NCBI RefSeq assembly: GCF_905397285.1
Contig: NZ_CAJPUX010000004.1
Span: 1 to 64,000, forward strand
Source of the DNA: Cupriavidus plantarum
Lineage (GTDB): Bacteria; Pseudomonadota; Gammaproteobacteria; Burkholderiales; Burkholderiaceae
Direction: 5' to 3'
Length of the DNA: 64,000 nt
Positions 17,542-26,510 of this stretch are shown here, piece by piece; the stretch's first letter is position 1, and each line of letters begins with the position of its first letter. The translations under genes and the position numbers were made by a program. The notes under the pieces are model-generated. The model saw only the letters and a program-made list of their open reading frames with translations. It did no database searches and was not told the DNA's origin.

Positions 17542-18546
17542 TCAGATCATCTGCACGCCGGCTTCCGTCATCAGCGCCTTCCAGCGTGGCAGCTCGTCGG
17601 ACAGGAAGGACGCCAGCGCGGGCCGCGTCAGCGGCGGGTACCTGAGGAAGCCCATGTCGTTCACCGACTTCTGGATGCGCTCCTTCGCCAGCGACACGTT
17701 CACCTCCCTGTTCAGCAAGTCGAGAATGTCGTCCGGCGTCTTCTTCCGGGCGAACACCGCGTGCCACGATACAAGGTTGTACTTCTCGCGAATCGCGCTC
17801 TGGATGGTGGGCATCTGGGGCGCGAACGGCAGCGCCTGATCGCTCGTCACGGCCAGCGCCACGGCGCGTCCCGCCTGAACCATCGGCGCCGCTACCGACC
17901 ACGCTTCCATCATGAACGTCAGGCGGCCCTCCACCAGATCGCTCGTGATGCGGTTGTCCTTGTAAGGGACGTGGACGATCGAGGGCAGGCCGACCTTCTT
18001 GAGGAAGATCGACGCCGCGACGTGCGACGACGTGCCGATACCATAGCTGCCATAGGACGCCGCCTGCTGGTTGCGCTTGAGGTAGTCGATGAGGCCCGTC
18101 ACGCTCGTGACGCCCGTCTCCTTCCCGACGATCAGCACCAGCGGCAGTCCAACGGTGCGCGCGATCGGGGTGAAGTCCGCGATCGGGTCGTACGGCAGGT
18201 TCTTGTACAGCAGCAGGTTGGTCAGGAACGCCGCCGTGGTGTACAGCAGCGCGTGCCCGTCCGGCTGCGCGCGGAGCACGCTGGACGTACCGATGCTGCC
18301 GCTGGCTCCCGGCTTGTTCTCCGGAATGAACTTGCCACCGAAGCGCGTGCCGACGTCCGTCATGATCAGGCGGCCCATGTAATCGGTGCTGCCGCCCGCC
18401 GTAAACGGGATGACCACATTGACCGGGCTGGTCGGATACTCGACGGCCTTCTCGGCCCAGGCCATCCGCGGCAGGGCCGACGCCCCGCCGACACCGGCCC
18501 CGATGGCGGCCATCGCACGCAAGAAATTGCGACGCTGAAAACTCAC
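17542..18546 (-). CDS. Bug-family solute receptor (TctC-like), Tat-type signal
   Basis: 334 residues. The start is GTG at 18546 with an AGGGGA ribosome site 7 nt upstream. The N-terminus QRRNFLRAMAAIG fits a twin-arginine signal with an A-W-A cleavage region; the mature part has the Bug landmarks (VVIPFTAGGSTDYMGR, NKPGASGSIG, PYDPIADFTPI, HVPYKD). Bug proteins bind carboxylates in the periplasm for TTT transporters or signalling. Third gene of the hydantoinase-type operon, 10 bp after hyuB, so it probably binds the substrate or product of HyuAB. No membrane TctAB genes are nearby. Confidence 0.93.
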   Translation of the reverse strand: MSFQRRNFLRAMAAIGAGVGGASALPRMAWAEKAVEYPTSPVNVVIPFTAGGSTDYMGRLIMTDVGTRFGGKFIPENKPGASGSIGTSSVLRAQPDGHALLYTTAAFLTNLLLYKNLPYDPIADFTPIARTVGLPLVLIVGKETGVTSVTGLIDYLKRNQQAASYGSYGIGTSSHVAASIFLKKVGLPSIVHVPYKDNRITSDLVEGRLTFMMEAWSVAAPMVQAGRAVALAVTSDQALPFAPQMPTIQSAIREKYNLVSWHAVFARKKTPDDILDLLNREVNVSLAKERIQKSVNDMGFLRYPPLTRPALASFLSDELPRWKALMTEAGVQMI

Positions 18547-18556
18547 GACTTTTCCC

Positions 18557-20554
18557 CTAGAACGTTAGCGTCGGCAGATCCGAATGGCGCTTCGCCAGCT
18601 CGGCATAGGCTGCATTGACCTTGGCGGCGCCGCCATCCTCGGCGGTGACACCTACCTCTTCTCCGATGGCAGTGAAGATCGAATTCTTCACGTAATGGCG
18701 CCATGTGATGGGCACCTGCGCGAGAATCTTCGTCAGCGCATCGTAGCGGCCGCGCGTCCAGACGGCCTCGAACGCATCGCGCTTCTCGCCATAGCTGAAG
18801 TGGGCACCGTCCTTCCACAGCGGGCGGGCGGCACGCAGCACACGCGTCTCGCTTTCGTTCACCGACAGGTCGTCAGTGAGCTCGACACCGTACACCGCGC
18901 GCGCGGCCTCGCGGCTCACGAACCCCGCCGCGACGTCGCGCGCCACCGCATGCACGCAGCGTTCGAACGGATCGCCATAACCCCCGCCGCCCGGACCGAT
19001 GATGCGGAGCACGTCGCCCGGCATGCAGCTGACAACGTCGGAGTTCACGAGATCGACCTCGTTCGGCTGGCCCGGGTTGCGCAGGAACTGCGAATTGCCG
19101 CCGGCGTTGCCGCCGAGCACGCCCCAGGTGCTGAAGCGCGTGCGGTTGCGGTTACGCGCGGTCACCACGGAGTTCGGCGAGAACACCTTGAACTCCATGA
19201 CCATGCCGAGGCCGCCGCGATACCGGCCCGCGCCGCCCGAGTCGCGCACCAGGCCGTACTTCATGACCTTGATGGGCACTTCGGTTTCGATCATTTCGAC
19301 GGGCGTGTTTTTGAGGAACGAGCGATTGCCGCCGCTACCCTCGGCGCCGTCGTCCGACACCGAACCGCCACCGCCGCCGCTGATCGGCCCGATGGACGCC
19401 ATGATCAGGCGGCCACGACGATCGTTGGTCTTGACGTTCATCAGCGATGCGCTGCCGGCCGGTGCGGCCGCGAGGCGCTCTGGCAGGGCCTGCTGGAACG
19501 CGCCAAGCACGGCCAGCTGCGACACCGCCACGGTCAGGCTGCGCATGCCGCAGGCGGCCGGGGCCTCTGCATTCATCACCGTGCCGCGCGGCAGGATGGC
19601 GTTCACGACACGCGACGTACCGGCGTTGAGCACGAGGTGCTCGTTCAGCGTGGCCAGCGTGTAGATCAGCGCGGGCGTCACCAGCGCGTGTTGCGGATGA
19701 CCGCCCGTCGGCATGTTCAGCGACGAAGCCAGCTGCGGATCGCTGCCGGTAAAGTCCATCGTCAGTGCATCGCCCTTCACGGTCAGCGTGACCGCGATGC
19801 GGCACGGGTAGCCGTTCACGGAGTCCTCGTCGGCATAGTCCGCGAAGAAGTACTCGCCGTCGGGAATATCGCGCACGACCTCGCGGGCCTGGCGCTCGGC
19901 GTAGTCAAGCAGTTCCGTCTGCGCGGTCTTGAACACCTCCACGCCGAAGCGGCGGATGATCTCGTGAATGCGGCGCTCGCCCGAGTTCATCGCGGCGATA
20001 TGCGCCTTCAGGTCGCCCCAGTTCTGGTCGGGCGTCCGCACGTTCAGCAGCAGGATGTTCAGCACGTCGTCGTTGAACTTGCCGCCTTCGACGAGCTTGG
20101 TCGGCGGAATGCGGATGCCTTCCTGATGCACTTCATTCAGCGATCGCGACAGCGATGCGGGCACCGCGCCGCCAACGTCGGTGTTGTGCACGTGGCCGGC
20201 CACGAAGCAGACCAGTTCACCCTCATGGAACACCGGCTTCCACATGTGGATGTCCGGCGTATGCGTGGCCACGAAGCCGCTGTACGGATCGTTGGTCAGG
20301 CAGATGTCGCCCTCGCGGTAGTCCTTCACCAGCGGCAGCACGCCTGAGTAGTTAATGCCCGTGTACCACGTCGCGCCGAGGCCCTTCGGCGACGCGAAGG
20401 TCTCGCCACCCGGCGTCACCAGTTGCGTCGTGAAGTCCTCCGTTTCCTTGACGAACGAGGAGTGCGCGGTGCGCATCACCGTGTACGCCATCACCTCGGT
20501 CGCCGCCGCGCAGTAGTCGGCGAGAATCTGAAGCGTTGCTCGATTGAGTTTCAT
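18557..20554 (-). CDS. Hydantoinase B / oxoprolinase-type subunit
   Basis: 665 residues. HyuB-family features include EVMAYTVMRTAHSSFVKET, the TPDIHMWKPVF and GHVHNTDVGGAVP stretch, MDFTGSDPQ, and the glycine-rich C-terminal part with GDVLRIIGPGGGGYGDP. HyuB pairs with HyuA in ATP-dependent N-methylhydantoinase, 5-oxoprolinase or acetone-carboxylase-like complexes. It is longer than typical HyuB (about 520-590 aa): about 80 C-terminal residues, including VTAEDGGAAKVNAAYAELAK, form an extra tail. It starts 3 bp after hyuA. The substrate is not identifiable. Confidence 0.92.
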   Translation of the reverse strand: MKLNRATLQILADYCAAATEVMAYTVMRTAHSSFVKETEDFTTQLVTPGGETFASPKGLGATWYTGINYSGVLPLVKDYREGDICLTNDPYSGFVATHTPDIHMWKPVFHEGELVCFVAGHVHNTDVGGAVPASLSRSLNEVHQEGIRIPPTKLVEGGKFNDDVLNILLLNVRTPDQNWGDLKAHIAAMNSGERRIHEIIRRFGVEVFKTAQTELLDYAERQAREVVRDIPDGEYFFADYADEDSVNGYPCRIAVTLTVKGDALTMDFTGSDPQLASSLNMPTGGHPQHALVTPALIYTLATLNEHLVLNAGTSRVVNAILPRGTVMNAEAPAACGMRSLTVAVSQLAVLGAFQQALPERLAAAPAGSASLMNVKTNDRRGRLIMASIGPISGGGGGSVSDDGAEGSGGNRSFLKNTPVEMIETEVPIKVMKYGLVRDSGGAGRYRGGLGMVMEFKVFSPNSVVTARNRNRTRFSTWGVLGGNAGGNSQFLRNPGQPNEVDLVNSDVVSCMPGDVLRIIGPGGGGYGDPFERCVHAVARDVAAGFVSREAARAVYGVELTDDLSVNESETRVLRAARPLWKDGAHFSYGEKRDAFEAVWTRGRYDALTKILAQVPITWRHYVKNSIFTAIGEEVGVTAEDGGAAKVNAAYAELAKRHSDLPTLTF

Positions 20555-20557
20555 CGT

Positions 20558-22612
20558 TTAATCCTGTTGAGCCGGGTTGGACGTGATGCGCAGGTTGCCG
20601 AACGCGTCCACGCGAACTTGCATATGCTGCGGAACGAAGGTGGTCGTGTCGTCTTGCGTGACGATCGCCGGGCCCGGGAACGTTTGCTGTGCGCGCAGCT
20701 CCGCGCGGCGATACACCGGGGTCTTGCGGCGCGCGCCGTCCGACCACACTTCCACCGTCTTGACCGGATCGGGGCTGCCGGTGCCCTCCGCGATGCGCGG
20801 CATGTTCGGCTGCGGCGTCTTGCCGCTGACCACCAGACGCAGGCTCACGATCTGGATCGATGCTTCCGGATCGCTGTGGCCGTAGAGCTTTTCATGCGCG
20901 TCGTGGAAGGCCTGGCGAATCGCGGCATAGTCGCCGGACTCGATGGCCTGCTCGTCGATCGTCGCCTCGATCTCGTACGACTGGCCGCGATAGCGCATGT
21001 CCGCCGTGTACACGTACTGCTCTTCCCCGCGGTAGTCCTGCTCCTCGCGCAGCCAGTTGATAGCGGTGCGGCGCAGGCGGCGGTATTCGGTCTGCAGGAT
21101 GCCGACGGTCTCGGGTTCGAGGTCCTCGTACACCGTCTTGATGAAATCGTTCTTGAGGTCGGCGATCAGGCCGCCCATCGCGCTCAGCACGCCCGGCACC
21201 AGCGGCACGATGATCTCGGTCATCTCGAGTTCGCGTGCCAGCAGCGCGCCCATCATCGGGCCCGCGCCGCCGAACGGCAGCATGGCCATCGAACGCGGGT
21301 CCACGCCGAAACGCGTCACCAGGCCGCTGACCTTGGCGAACATGCCCGACACCGCGATGTTGATGATCGCTTCCGCCGTTTCTTCCACGGTCTGGTTCAG
21401 CTGCGTCGCGAGCGTGCCCACGGCGGTCCGCGCGCGCTCGATGTCCACCTTGACCGCGTTGAAGCCGATTTCGCCCTGGCCGACGATGCCGCAGACCGCG
21501 AACGCGTCGGTGATGGTCGGGCGCTCGCCGCCGCGACCGAAGCATGCGGGGCCGGGGCTAGAGCCCGCGCTGTCCGGGCCCACCTTCAGCACGCCGAGCG
21601 AGTCTACCCATGCAATCGAACCGCCGCCGTCGCCGATCGACGTCACCGACACCGATGGAATAAAGATCTGATGTTCGCCGATGTACTCGCCGATGCCATA
21701 TTGCGGCTCGCCGTTTACGATCAGCGCCACGTCCGCGCTGGTGCCGCCGATATCGAGGCTCATGCACTCCGGCACGTCGCATTCCTTCGCGACGAACGCG
21801 GCGCCAATCACGCCCGATGCGGTGCCCGACAGGATCATCTGCACGCATTCGCGCTTGGCCTGCTCGGCGGTCATCACACCGCCGTTCGACTTGGTCACGC
21901 GCGGCTCGGGCTGCACGCCGGCCTGCTTCAGCGCGCGCTGGAACGACGACAGGTAATGCTCGACGCGCGGCTGCACATAACCGTTGATGATCGCCGTGGT
22001 GGTGCGCTCGAATTCGCGCACGATCGGCCAGATCTTGGCCGAGCTGAACACGGGCATTTCCGGTGCGAGGCTCTTGATCAGATCGCATGCGGCCTGCTCG
22101 TGCGCGGCATTGCGATACGAATGCAGGAACGACACGACCACGCCTTCGGCGCCGGCCTGCTTCGCCAGCGCGAGCGCTTCCGCCACGCTGTCGAGGTCGA
22201 GCGGCTCATCGACTTCGCCGTCGCGGAACAGACGTTCCTTGATGCCGAACACCATCTCGCGCGGCACCAGCGGCGCGGGACGCTTCGACAGCAGGTTGAA
22301 CATGCTGGGCAGCTTCAGGCGGCCAAGTTCCAGTACGTCGCAGAAGCCTTCCGTGGTGAACAGCGCGAGCTTGAGGCCCTTGCGCTGGATGACCGCGTTG
22401 ACGCCGACCGTCGTGCCGTGCGTGAAGTAGGTGACTTCCGCCGGATCGATGCCGTAGCGCTCGGTCAGCGTCTTCACGCCGGTGATGACTTCCGCGCCCG
22501 GCTCATCCGGGCGGGAGAACACCTTCAGCGCCTGGACCTGTAGCGTTTCCTCGTTCAGTACCGCAAAATCGGTGAACGAGCCACCAATATCCACACCAAT
22601 TCGATAACCCAT
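20558..22612 (-). CDS. Hydantoinase A / oxoprolinase-type subunit
   Basis: 684 residues from the ATG at 22612 (MGYRIGVDIGGSFTD); a longer reading runs back into the LysR gene. The ASKHA ATPase fold is visible: IGVDIGGSFTDF, FTHGTTVGVNA, SLDIGGTSADV, DGGGS and PFGGAGPM. HyuA forms the ATPase half of HyuAB enzymes that open hydantoin or oxoproline rings or carboxylate ketones. First gene of hyuA-hyuB-Bug. A 17-bp palindrome lies 71-87 bp upstream of the start. Confidence 0.93.
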   Translation of the reverse strand: MGYRIGVDIGGSFTDFAVLNEETLQVQALKVFSRPDEPGAEVITGVKTLTERYGIDPAEVTYFTHGTTVGVNAVIQRKGLKLALFTTEGFCDVLELGRLKLPSMFNLLSKRPAPLVPREMVFGIKERLFRDGEVDEPLDLDSVAEALALAKQAGAEGVVVSFLHSYRNAAHEQAACDLIKSLAPEMPVFSSAKIWPIVREFERTTTAIINGYVQPRVEHYLSSFQRALKQAGVQPEPRVTKSNGGVMTAEQAKRECVQMILSGTASGVIGAAFVAKECDVPECMSLDIGGTSADVALIVNGEPQYGIGEYIGEHQIFIPSVSVTSIGDGGGSIAWVDSLGVLKVGPDSAGSSPGPACFGRGGERPTITDAFAVCGIVGQGEIGFNAVKVDIERARTAVGTLATQLNQTVEETAEAIINIAVSGMFAKVSGLVTRFGVDPRSMAMLPFGGAGPMMGALLARELEMTEIIVPLVPGVLSAMGGLIADLKNDFIKTVYEDLEPETVGILQTEYRRLRRTAINWLREEQDYRGEEQYVYTADMRYRGQSYEIEATIDEQAIESGDYAAIRQAFHDAHEKLYGHSDPEASIQIVSLRLVVSGKTPQPNMPRIAEGTGSPDPVKTVEVWSDGARRKTPVYRRAELRAQQTFPGPAIVTQDDTTTFVPQHMQVRVDAFGNLRITSNPAQQD

Positions 22613-22682
22613 GATCGTCCCAACAGGTTGATTTCCGTTTGCACAGCGTTTGCTGTCAGGGAAACTGTAGAGACGCGCCGCC

Positions 22683-22699
22683 GGATCAACAATTGATCC
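22683..22699. promoter_or_regulatory. 17-bp palindrome upstream of hyuA, possible operator
   Basis: ggatcaa / ttgatcc with a 3-nt centre, in the 112-bp gap between lysR and hyuA. A T5 run follows on the + strand, but no + strand gene reads into it, so a regulator site is more likely than a terminator. Confidence 0.45.
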
Positions 22700-22724
22700 T
22701 TTTTCAGACGGCCATTCCAGAAAT

Positions 22725-23633
22725 TCAAAGCCCCTGGAATGCCACGGTATCGAGCAGCCAGCGGCGGAAGGCGGCGATGCCGGGCGCTTCCGTCCGGTCC
22801 GGGGAATAGAGCAGGTAGTAGCACTGCTGCGGACGGAAACAGGCATCGGACAGCTTGACGAGCTGTCCGCGCGCGATCGCTTCCTCCGTCAGGTAGTCGG
22901 GCAGCAGCGCGCAGCCCAGCCCGCTGACGGCAGCCTGAAATCCGAGCGAGAGGATGGAGTAACGCGGACCGCCGAGGCTATGCCCCTTCTCGTGGCCATG
23001 GGCGCGGAAGAACTCGCTCCATGCCTCGGGGAACAGCGACTGATGGAGCAACGGCAGTTCGGCGATCTCCGCCAGCGAGGGCATCTGCTTGCCGTCCAGC
23101 AACGACGGCGCGCATACGGGGTATGACTCCAGGCCCATCACGAGATCGCTGCCATAGCGCGCGGGCGGATTCGCATTCGTGACGATGGCCACGTCGAGCC
23201 CTTCCTCGTTGAGGTCGGGAATGCCCGTCCGCGTCGTGATGTTCAGCGTGATGTCGGGATAGTGCTTCGCGAAGTCGGAAAGCCGCGGCAGCAGCCAGAA
23301 CGATGCAAACGAGGGCACCACCGACAGATTGAGGCTGCCAGCCTCGCCACGCATCGACATCAGGTCGGCGGTGGCGTCGTCGAGGTCGTCGATGATGCGC
23401 GTGACGCGCCGCAGGTATTCCTTGCCCGCGACCGTCGGCACCACGCCGTTGGGCGTGCGCTCGACGAGCTTGAGGCCGACGAAGGATTCGAGTTCCGAGA
23501 CCTGCTTGCTGACCGCGCTCTGCGTCAGGGACATCTCGCGCGCGGCGAGCGTGATGCTGCCCAGGCGGGCCGTCGTCGCGAACGCGATCAGGTTCGAGAT
23601 TGCCGGCAGGTTGCGTCGGCCAATGCGTTTCAT
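22725..23633 (-). CDS. LysR-family regulator of the hyu operon (inferred)
   Basis: 302 residues from the ATG at 23633 (MKRIGRRNLPAISNLIAFA); an ATG 13 codons upstream is also possible. HTH: MSLTQSAVSKQVSELESFVG. The GcvA-like effector domain has the VCAPSLL and GLGCALLPDYL stretches. Same strand as hyuA and 112 bp upstream of it, so it may regulate or be partly co-transcribed with the operon. Effector unknown. Confidence 0.9.
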   Translation of the reverse strand: MKRIGRRNLPAISNLIAFATTARLGSITLAAREMSLTQSAVSKQVSELESFVGLKLVERTPNGVVPTVAGKEYLRRVTRIIDDLDDATADLMSMRGEAGSLNLSVVPSFASFWLLPRLSDFAKHYPDITLNITTRTGIPDLNEEGLDVAIVTNANPPARYGSDLVMGLESYPVCAPSLLDGKQMPSLAEIAELPLLHQSLFPEAWSEFFRAHGHEKGHSLGGPRYSILSLGFQAAVSGLGCALLPDYLTEEAIARGQLVKLSDACFRPQQCYYLLYSPDRTEAPGIAAFRRWLLDTVAFQGL

Positions 23634-23789
23634 CGGGTCAAATCGTATGTCATCGATCCGGAAGCGCAGCATCCAGAACTTTGAGGGGGCGTCATGGAAA
23701 CATCAGCCGGGAATGTAGCATCGGCGCCTGGCGTCGCTCAAGCGCGGCATGCGAATCCAGCCCGGCAGGCGTCACCCGCCCCGTGCCGA

Positions 23790-24071
23790 TCAACCTCCGC
23801 TCGACGATGGCGGTGCCGTCGCAGGCACCGTTGTGGCGCGCAGCCGCTGATACTCGGCGAGCTGCTTCTGCAATGAAGGGTCGAAGAACGGCGGCGCGCC
23901 GTCGCCACGGTACCGATTGCGCAGGCCCGCCTTCTCCCATGCCTCGAGATCGGCGCGGACTTCTTCGCGCGTAAGGCCGCGCGGCGCACCTTGATAGGGC
24001 GGATCGGCCGCTAGTGCGGCGGCCGGCGCGAGCGCGCTGGCCAGCAACGTGACGGATATCAGGCGCTTCAT
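23790..24071 (-). CDS. DUF4148-type small secreted protein
   Basis: 93 residues from the ATG at 24071. A Sec signal (MKRLISVTLLASALAPAAAL, then AADPP) precedes the DUF4148 hallmark LTREEVRADLEAWEKAGL and a short Pro/Ser/Gly tail. These proteins are common and often multi-copy in Burkholderiales; their function is unknown. It is the last gene of a minus group after two Bug receptors, 134 bp away. Confidence 0.8.
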   Translation of the reverse strand: MKRLISVTLLASALAPAAALAADPPYQGAPRGLTREEVRADLEAWEKAGLRNRYRGDGAPPFFDPSLQKQLAEYQRLRATTVPATAPPSSSGG

Positions 24072-24205
24072 GTCTGCTCTCCCCGCCGGCACCCGACTGC
24101 CGGCAAACGACATCGACGATATGACGAGCATCTCCGGAGCAAGCATAGGCGCTATCGGAAAACTACCTCCGGCAACCGCGCAACGTTTCACGAGAATTCA
24201 CGCGG

Positions 24206-25240
24206 CTACTCCAGCTTCACCCCGGCCTCCTGCACCACTTTGTGCCAGCGCACCAGTTCGGTGTCGATATGCACGCCGAGGGCCTCGGGCGTCGAACCCA
24301 CCGGCTCGTAGCCGTTCGCCGCGATCTGCGCGCGCAAATCGGGCAGCGTCAGGACGCTTGCGATCTCCGTACTGAGCTTGTCCACGATCGCGCGTGGCGT
24401 GCCCGCGGGCGCAAGGATCGCGTACCAGCCATTGATATCGAAGCCCGGCACGCCGGCTTCCGCGAGCGTCGGCACGTCGGGCGCCAGGGCCGCGCGCTTG
24501 CTGCTGGTGACGGCCAGCGCCGTCATGCGACCCGCGCGAATCTGGGGCATCGATGTGGAAATGCTGTCGAAGGTCAGCTGGATATCGCCGGCCAGCATCG
24601 CGTTGACCACCTGCGCGCTGCCCTTGTACGGCACGTGCGTCATCTTCACGCCGGCCATCGCGTCGAACAACTCCCCGGCAAGATGACCCGTGTTGCCATT
24701 GCCCGCCGAACCGAACGTGATCTTGCCCGGTGCGGCCTTCGCGGCGGCAATCAGCTCCGGCACGGTGCGCGCCTTCAGCGACACGCTGCCTGCCAGAATC
24801 AGCGGCAGGTTGGCAACGAGCGAGACCGGTGCGAAATCCCTGCGTGTGTCGTAGGGCAGCTTCGGATAGAGGCTCGGATTGATCGCATGCGCGGCCAGCA
24901 CCATGATGAGCGTGTAGCCGTCCGGCTTGCTACGTGCCAGCGCCTGCGATGCGATGGTGCCACCAGCGCCGGGGCGATAGTCGAGCACGATCGGCTGGCC
25001 GAGCTTCTCCTGCAGCTTGGAGCCGAGCGGCCGCGCGAGCAGGTCGGCACTGCCGCCGGGCGGATAGGGAATCAGCAACTGGATCGGCTTGGCGGGCCAG
25101 GCATCGGCAGCCGTGGCCGTCGGGACGGTCACGATCGTCGCGGCGGAGACAGCGCCGATGGCCGCCATCGCCAGCATCGCTTGCCGCCGTGTCAGTGGAA
25201 CTGCTTCCGTTGGCTCCCGCTTTGGCATCGGCTTGGTCAT
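24206..25240 (-). CDS. Bug-family solute receptor (TctC-like)
   Basis: 344 residues. RRQAMLAMAAIGAVSAATI gives a signal with a twin-arginine-like pair and a T-A-A-D cleavage region. Mature landmarks: LLIPYPPGGSADLLARPL, YRPGAGGTIASQAL, PDGYTL, PYDTRRDFAPVSL, HVPYKGSAQ. Strong ribosome site AGAGGAGAGG before the ATG. Follows another Bug gene after 40 bp, so the two are probably co-transcribed. Ligand unknown (carboxylate-like by family). Confidence 0.93.
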   Translation of the reverse strand: MTKPMPKREPTEAVPLTRRQAMLAMAAIGAVSAATIVTVPTATAADAWPAKPIQLLIPYPPGGSADLLARPLGSKLQEKLGQPIVLDYRPGAGGTIASQALARSKPDGYTLIMVLAAHAINPSLYPKLPYDTRRDFAPVSLVANLPLILAGSVSLKARTVPELIAAAKAAPGKITFGSAGNGNTGHLAGELFDAMAGVKMTHVPYKGSAQVVNAMLAGDIQLTFDSISTSMPQIRAGRMTALAVTSSKRAALAPDVPTLAEAGVPGFDINGWYAILAPAGTPRAIVDKLSTEIASVLTLPDLRAQIAANGYEPVGSTPEALGVHIDTELVRWHKVVQEAGVKLE

Positions 25241-25280
25241 CGTCCTCTCCTCTGGCTGTCGCGACGCAGTTTCGATGCGC

Positions 25281-26372
25281 CTATTGCAACGGAATGCCCG
25301 TGTCCTTGACCACGCGCGCCCAGCGCTGGCGCTCCTGATCGATGAACTGACCGAAATGCTGCGGCGTGTCGCCGCCCGCCTGACCGCCGAGTTCGGCGAG
25401 CCGGGTCTTGATCTGCGGCTCGGCCAATGCCGTGGACGCGGCCTTGTACAGCTGGTCGATCGCGGCAGGCGGCGTTCCCGCGCGCGCCACCAGTCCGAAC
25501 CACGCCGTCACCTGAAAGTCGTCGTAGCCGGCCTCCTTCATCGTCGGCACGTCGGGCAGCTCGGGCACGCGCGTCGCGCTGGTGACCGCCAGCGCCCGCA
25601 GCTTGCCGGCCTGTATCTGCGGCAGAGAGCTTGGCAGGTTGTCGACCATCATCGTCACCTGTCCGGCGACGAGGTCTGCCACGGCCGGCGCGGCGCCCTT
25701 GTACGGCACGTGGATGATGTCGAGGCCCGCGCGCTTCTTGAACAGTTCCCCGGACAGATGCACGGACTGCCCGGTGCCCGACGAGCCGAACGACAGCTGA
25801 CCCGGTTGCGTCTTCGCATACGAGACCAGTTCCGCCACGTTGTGCGCGGGCACCTTCGGGTGGACCACGAGGACATTGGGCACCGACACGACCAGCGTGA
25901 TGGGCGTGAAATCCTGCGGCTTGTAGGGGAGCTGCTTATACAGCGCGTAGTTGATCGCGTTCGGGCCGATATTGCCCATCATCAGCGTGTAGCCGTCGGC
26001 AGGCGCCTGCAGCAGCGCCTGCGAGCCGATGATGCCCGCCCCGCCCGCGCGGTTATCGACGACGACAGGCTGCCCGAGGATCTCGCTCATGCGCTTGCCG
26101 ACGAGCCGGGCGGCGATATCGGTGGTACCGCCGGCCGCGGCGGGCACGATCAGGCGGATCGGACGATCGGGATAGGCCGCGTGCGCGCCGCCGGCTATGG
26201 CGAGCGCCAGTAATGACGCGGCGATATATGACGCGGCGACATATGACGCGGCGATATATGGCGCAGCGATATGTGTGAGTCGCCCCGTGGATACCCGGCC
26301 CGGTCTCCATACCGAGGACGATCGGAGCGTCCATGCGGCGGCCCGGCGCGCAGCGCCCATCGCTGTGGTCAT
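25281..26372 (-). CDS. Bug-family solute receptor with repetitive N-terminus
   Basis: 363 residues from the ATG at 26372, which has AGGAG 7 nt upstream; a TTG 42 bp further up is less likely. The first 70 residues are unusual: a long leader containing four copies of a pentapeptide like I-A-A-S-Y (15-bp DNA repeat), then LLALAIAGGAHA as the signal core. The mature part has LIVPAAAGGTTDIAARLV, DNRAGGAGIIGSQAL, PADGYTL, PYKPQDFTPITL and HVPYKGAAPA. Upstream partner of the next Bug gene. Confidence 0.92.
   Translation of the reverse strand: MTTAMGAARRAAAWTLRSSSVWRPGRVSTGRLTHIAAPYIAASYVAASYIAASLLALAIAGGAHAAYPDRPIRLIVPAAAGGTTDIAARLVGKRMSEILGQPVVVDNRAGGAGIIGSQALLQAPADGYTLMMGNIGPNAINYALYKQLPYKPQDFTPITLVVSVPNVLVVHPKVPAHNVAELVSYAKTQPGQLSFGSSGTGQSVHLSGELFKKRAGLDIIHVPYKGAAPAVADLVAGQVTMMVDNLPSSLPQIQAGKLRALAVTSATRVPELPDVPTMKEAGYDDFQVTAWFGLVARAGTPPAAIDQLYKAASTALAEPQIKTRLAELGGQAGGDTPQHFGQFIDQERQRWARVVKDTGIPLQ
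26215..26274 (-). repeat. 4 x 15-bp in-frame tandem repeat in a signal-peptide region
   Basis: Units at 26215-26229, 26230-26244, 26245-26259 and a diverged one at 26260-26274 (base unit gacgcggcgatatat). In the minus-strand gene they encode a run of five-residue AA-SYI-type repeats upstream of the hydrophobic signal core. A copy-number change would lengthen or shorten the leader without changing the frame. Confidence 0.9.
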
Positions 26373-26510
26373 ACCTGTCTCCTGTCCGGCATGGTTCCAA
26401 CGTTCCGCTGGCAACGCCGTATTGTTTTATGGCGTGTTCACGATAGGCCACGCCGGGAGACAAGGGAATTCTTGTTTCCGAAGACTAGTCTTCGGGTTCG
26501 TGAAAGGAGA

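Noticed and set aside
18584..20347. Long open frame on the + strand opposite hyuB
   Set aside because: It is antisense to a complete HyuB gene, has a His/Arg-rich composition typical of GC-rich shadows, and matches no family.
20423..22543. Long open frame on the + strand opposite hyuA
   Set aside because: Same reason; HyuA on the minus strand explains the openness.
22683..22704. + strand terminator (hairpin with five T)
   Set aside because: No + strand gene ends there; both neighbours are on the minus strand.
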